The notes under the pieces are model-generated. The model was given only the letters and a program-made list of their open reading frames with translations, did not search any database and was not told the DNA's origin. From Eshraghiella crossota (GTDB lineage Bacteria > Bacillota > Clostridia > Lachnospirales > Lachnospiraceae), in assembly GCF_025148445.1 (NCBI RefSeq), contig NZ_CP102270.1, positions 1,971,001-2,035,000 on the forward strand: DNA of 64,000 bases, written 5' to 3'. This document shows positions 63,014 through 64,000 of this stretch, piece by piece (the stretch's first letter is position 1; the number at the start of each line of letters is the position of its first letter). The translations under genes and the position numbers were made by a program.

Positions 63014-64000
63014 TTATTCTTCGTCTTCAGCTTTCTTTGGTGCTTTCTCAACAGCCTTGCTTCCAAGGAGTTCTGCTGCTTTCTGTACTGCAAGATCTTT
63101 CTTAATCTGGTCTTTTTCAGTATCACCGATAAATTCTTTAACTTTTTCAACTTCCATATTGTACATAGAAGCCATCTTCTCTATCTCTGCATCAATGTCT
63201 GCTTCTGTTACTTCAATCTTCTCTGCTTCAGCTACTGCTTCAAGTACAAGGCTGTTCTTGATTCTTGTTGTAGCTTCAGGCTTCATTGTCTCCATAAACT
63301 GTTCAGGAGAACCGCCTACATACTGCATATACTGTTCCATTGAAAGTCCCTGTGACTGTAATCTCTGTGCAAAGTCTTCAATCATACGGTTAACCTGTGT
63401 CTTAACCATTGCATCAGGAATTTCCATTGTTGCATTTTCAACTGCTGCAGCTACTGCAAGTCTTTCTCTTTCGCTCTTTGCAGCTTCTTTCTTCTTCTCT
63501 GTTAAGTTCTTCTTAATGTCAGCCTTGTAATCTGCAAGTGTATCAAATTCAGATACCTCCTGTGCAAATTCATCATCTAACTTAGGAAGTTCTTTTGCCT
63601 TGATTGCCTTAACAACTACCTTGAATGTAGCTGCCTTGCCTGCAAGGTTCTCTGCCTGGTAATTCTCAGGGAATGTTACATTAACTTCTACTTCTTTGCC
63701 AATCTTAGCTCCGATTAACTGTTCTTCAAATGTATCGATAAATGAATGAGAGCCGATTGTTAAAGGATAATCTGTTCCCTTTCCGCCTTCAAATGCTTCG
63801 CCGTCAACGAAACCTTCAAAGTCGATGATTGCCTGGTCTTTATCCTTAACGCCTCTTGTTGTTACATCAAGAAGTCTTGAATTCTGTTCTCTTACTTTCT
63901 CAAGTTCTGCCTTAACATCATCAGCCGTTACTTTTGTGTCTACCTTTTCGATTTCAACGCCAAGGTACTTACCGAGTGTTACTTCAGGCTTAACTGCAAC
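63014..64000 (-). CDS. tig: Trigger factor, C-terminal part (cut by window edge)
   Basis: About 328 codons remain open to the window end; the true start is beyond it. The visible part begins in the ribosome-domain end (VAVKPEVTLGKYLGVEIEKV). The FKBP-type isomerase domain follows (DFEGFVDGEAFEGGKGTDYP, LTIGSHSFIDTFEEQLIGAK), then the helical chaperone domain (RMIEDFAQRLQSQGLSMEQY). The Lys/Glu-rich end is KKAEDEE. It folds nascent chains at the ribosome exit. tig-clpP-clpX-lon is a classical order. Confidence 0.95.
   Translation of the reverse strand, partial: VAVKPEVTLGKYLGVEIEKVDTKVTADDVKAELEKVREQNSRLLDVTTRGVKDKDQAIIDFEGFVDGEAFEGGKGTDYPLTIGSHSFIDTFEEQLIGAKIGKEVEVNVTFPENYQAENLAGKAATFKVVVKAIKAKELPKLDDEFAQEVSEFDTLADYKADIKKNLTEKKKEAAKSERERLAVAAAVENATMEIPDAMVKTQVNRMIEDFAQRLQSQGLSMEQYMQYVGGSPEQFMETMKPEATTRIKNSLVLEAVAEAEKIEVTEADIDAEIEKMASMYNMEVEKVKEFIGDTEKDQIKKDLAVQKAAELLGSKAVEKAPKKAEDEE

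Overview
The window reads as chromosomal DNA of a low-GC Gram-positive anaerobe of the Clostridia, most like the Lachnospiraceae. The basis is inference from gene content: AT-rich DNA with strong Shine-Dalgarno sites, LL-diaminopimelate aminotransferase (DapL), GatCAB beside aspS under a T-box, an Fe-S type PurF, an agr-type peptide with a YQPEIP tail, and the tig-clpP-clpX-lon-engB order. No tRNA, rRNA, CRISPR array or insertion sequence was seen. Nearly all genes lie on the minus strand.

Layout. 1-2.7 kb: half of a heterodimeric ABC exporter and a small putative regulator. 2.7-8.6 kb: an anchored transglutaminase-like protein, a PHP phosphoesterase, a DUF815 AAA ATPase, pheA and a DUF5050 protein. 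8.6-12.7 kb: a MATE / cytidylate-kinase-like / glycerol-1-phosphate-dehydrogenase-like operon, a SEC-C protein and a small membrane protein, then a GC-rich structured intergenic island. 12.9-18.1 kb: purine operon purC-purF-purB with purA. 18.3 kb: a PilZ protein.

18.7-25.5 kb is an AT-rich accessory block and the most interesting part: a complete agr-type quorum-sensing locus (LytTR regulator, GHKL kinase, AgrB protease and a 50-codon AgrD-like peptide gene). It runs straight into a broken gene for a small secreted protein, a membrane-anchored protein, and an ABC ATPase plus FtsX-type permease. The ATPase is frameshifted in a G8 tract inside its LSGGE signature. Twin palindromes 22 bp apart sit upstream of agrB like LytTR operators. 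25.7-27.4 kb holds toxin-antitoxin remains: AbiEi with a broken AbiEii, and an intact DinJ-YafQ pair.

27.5-33.8 kb: a MacB-like ABC pair, a metal-efflux unit (CadC-like repressor, separate HMA chaperone, P1B ATPase) and a DUF308 protein. 33.8-39.1 kb: T-box, aspS-gatC-gatA-gatB, which together suit Asp-tRNA(Asn)/Glu-tRNA(Gln) transamidation. 39.2-44.1 kb: an operon glnA-ANTAR-dapF-dapL and a lipoprotein. 44.1-49.2 kb: a c-di-GMP cluster of one diguanylate cyclase, a Gly/Ser/Arg-rich membrane protein and two EAL phosphodiesterases. 49.2-56.5 kb: DUF2974, TraX-like, PHP and DegV proteins, a large HHELGH lipoprotein and a chemoreceptor. 56.7-64 kb: enolase, then engB, lon, clpX, clpP and a truncated trigger factor gene.
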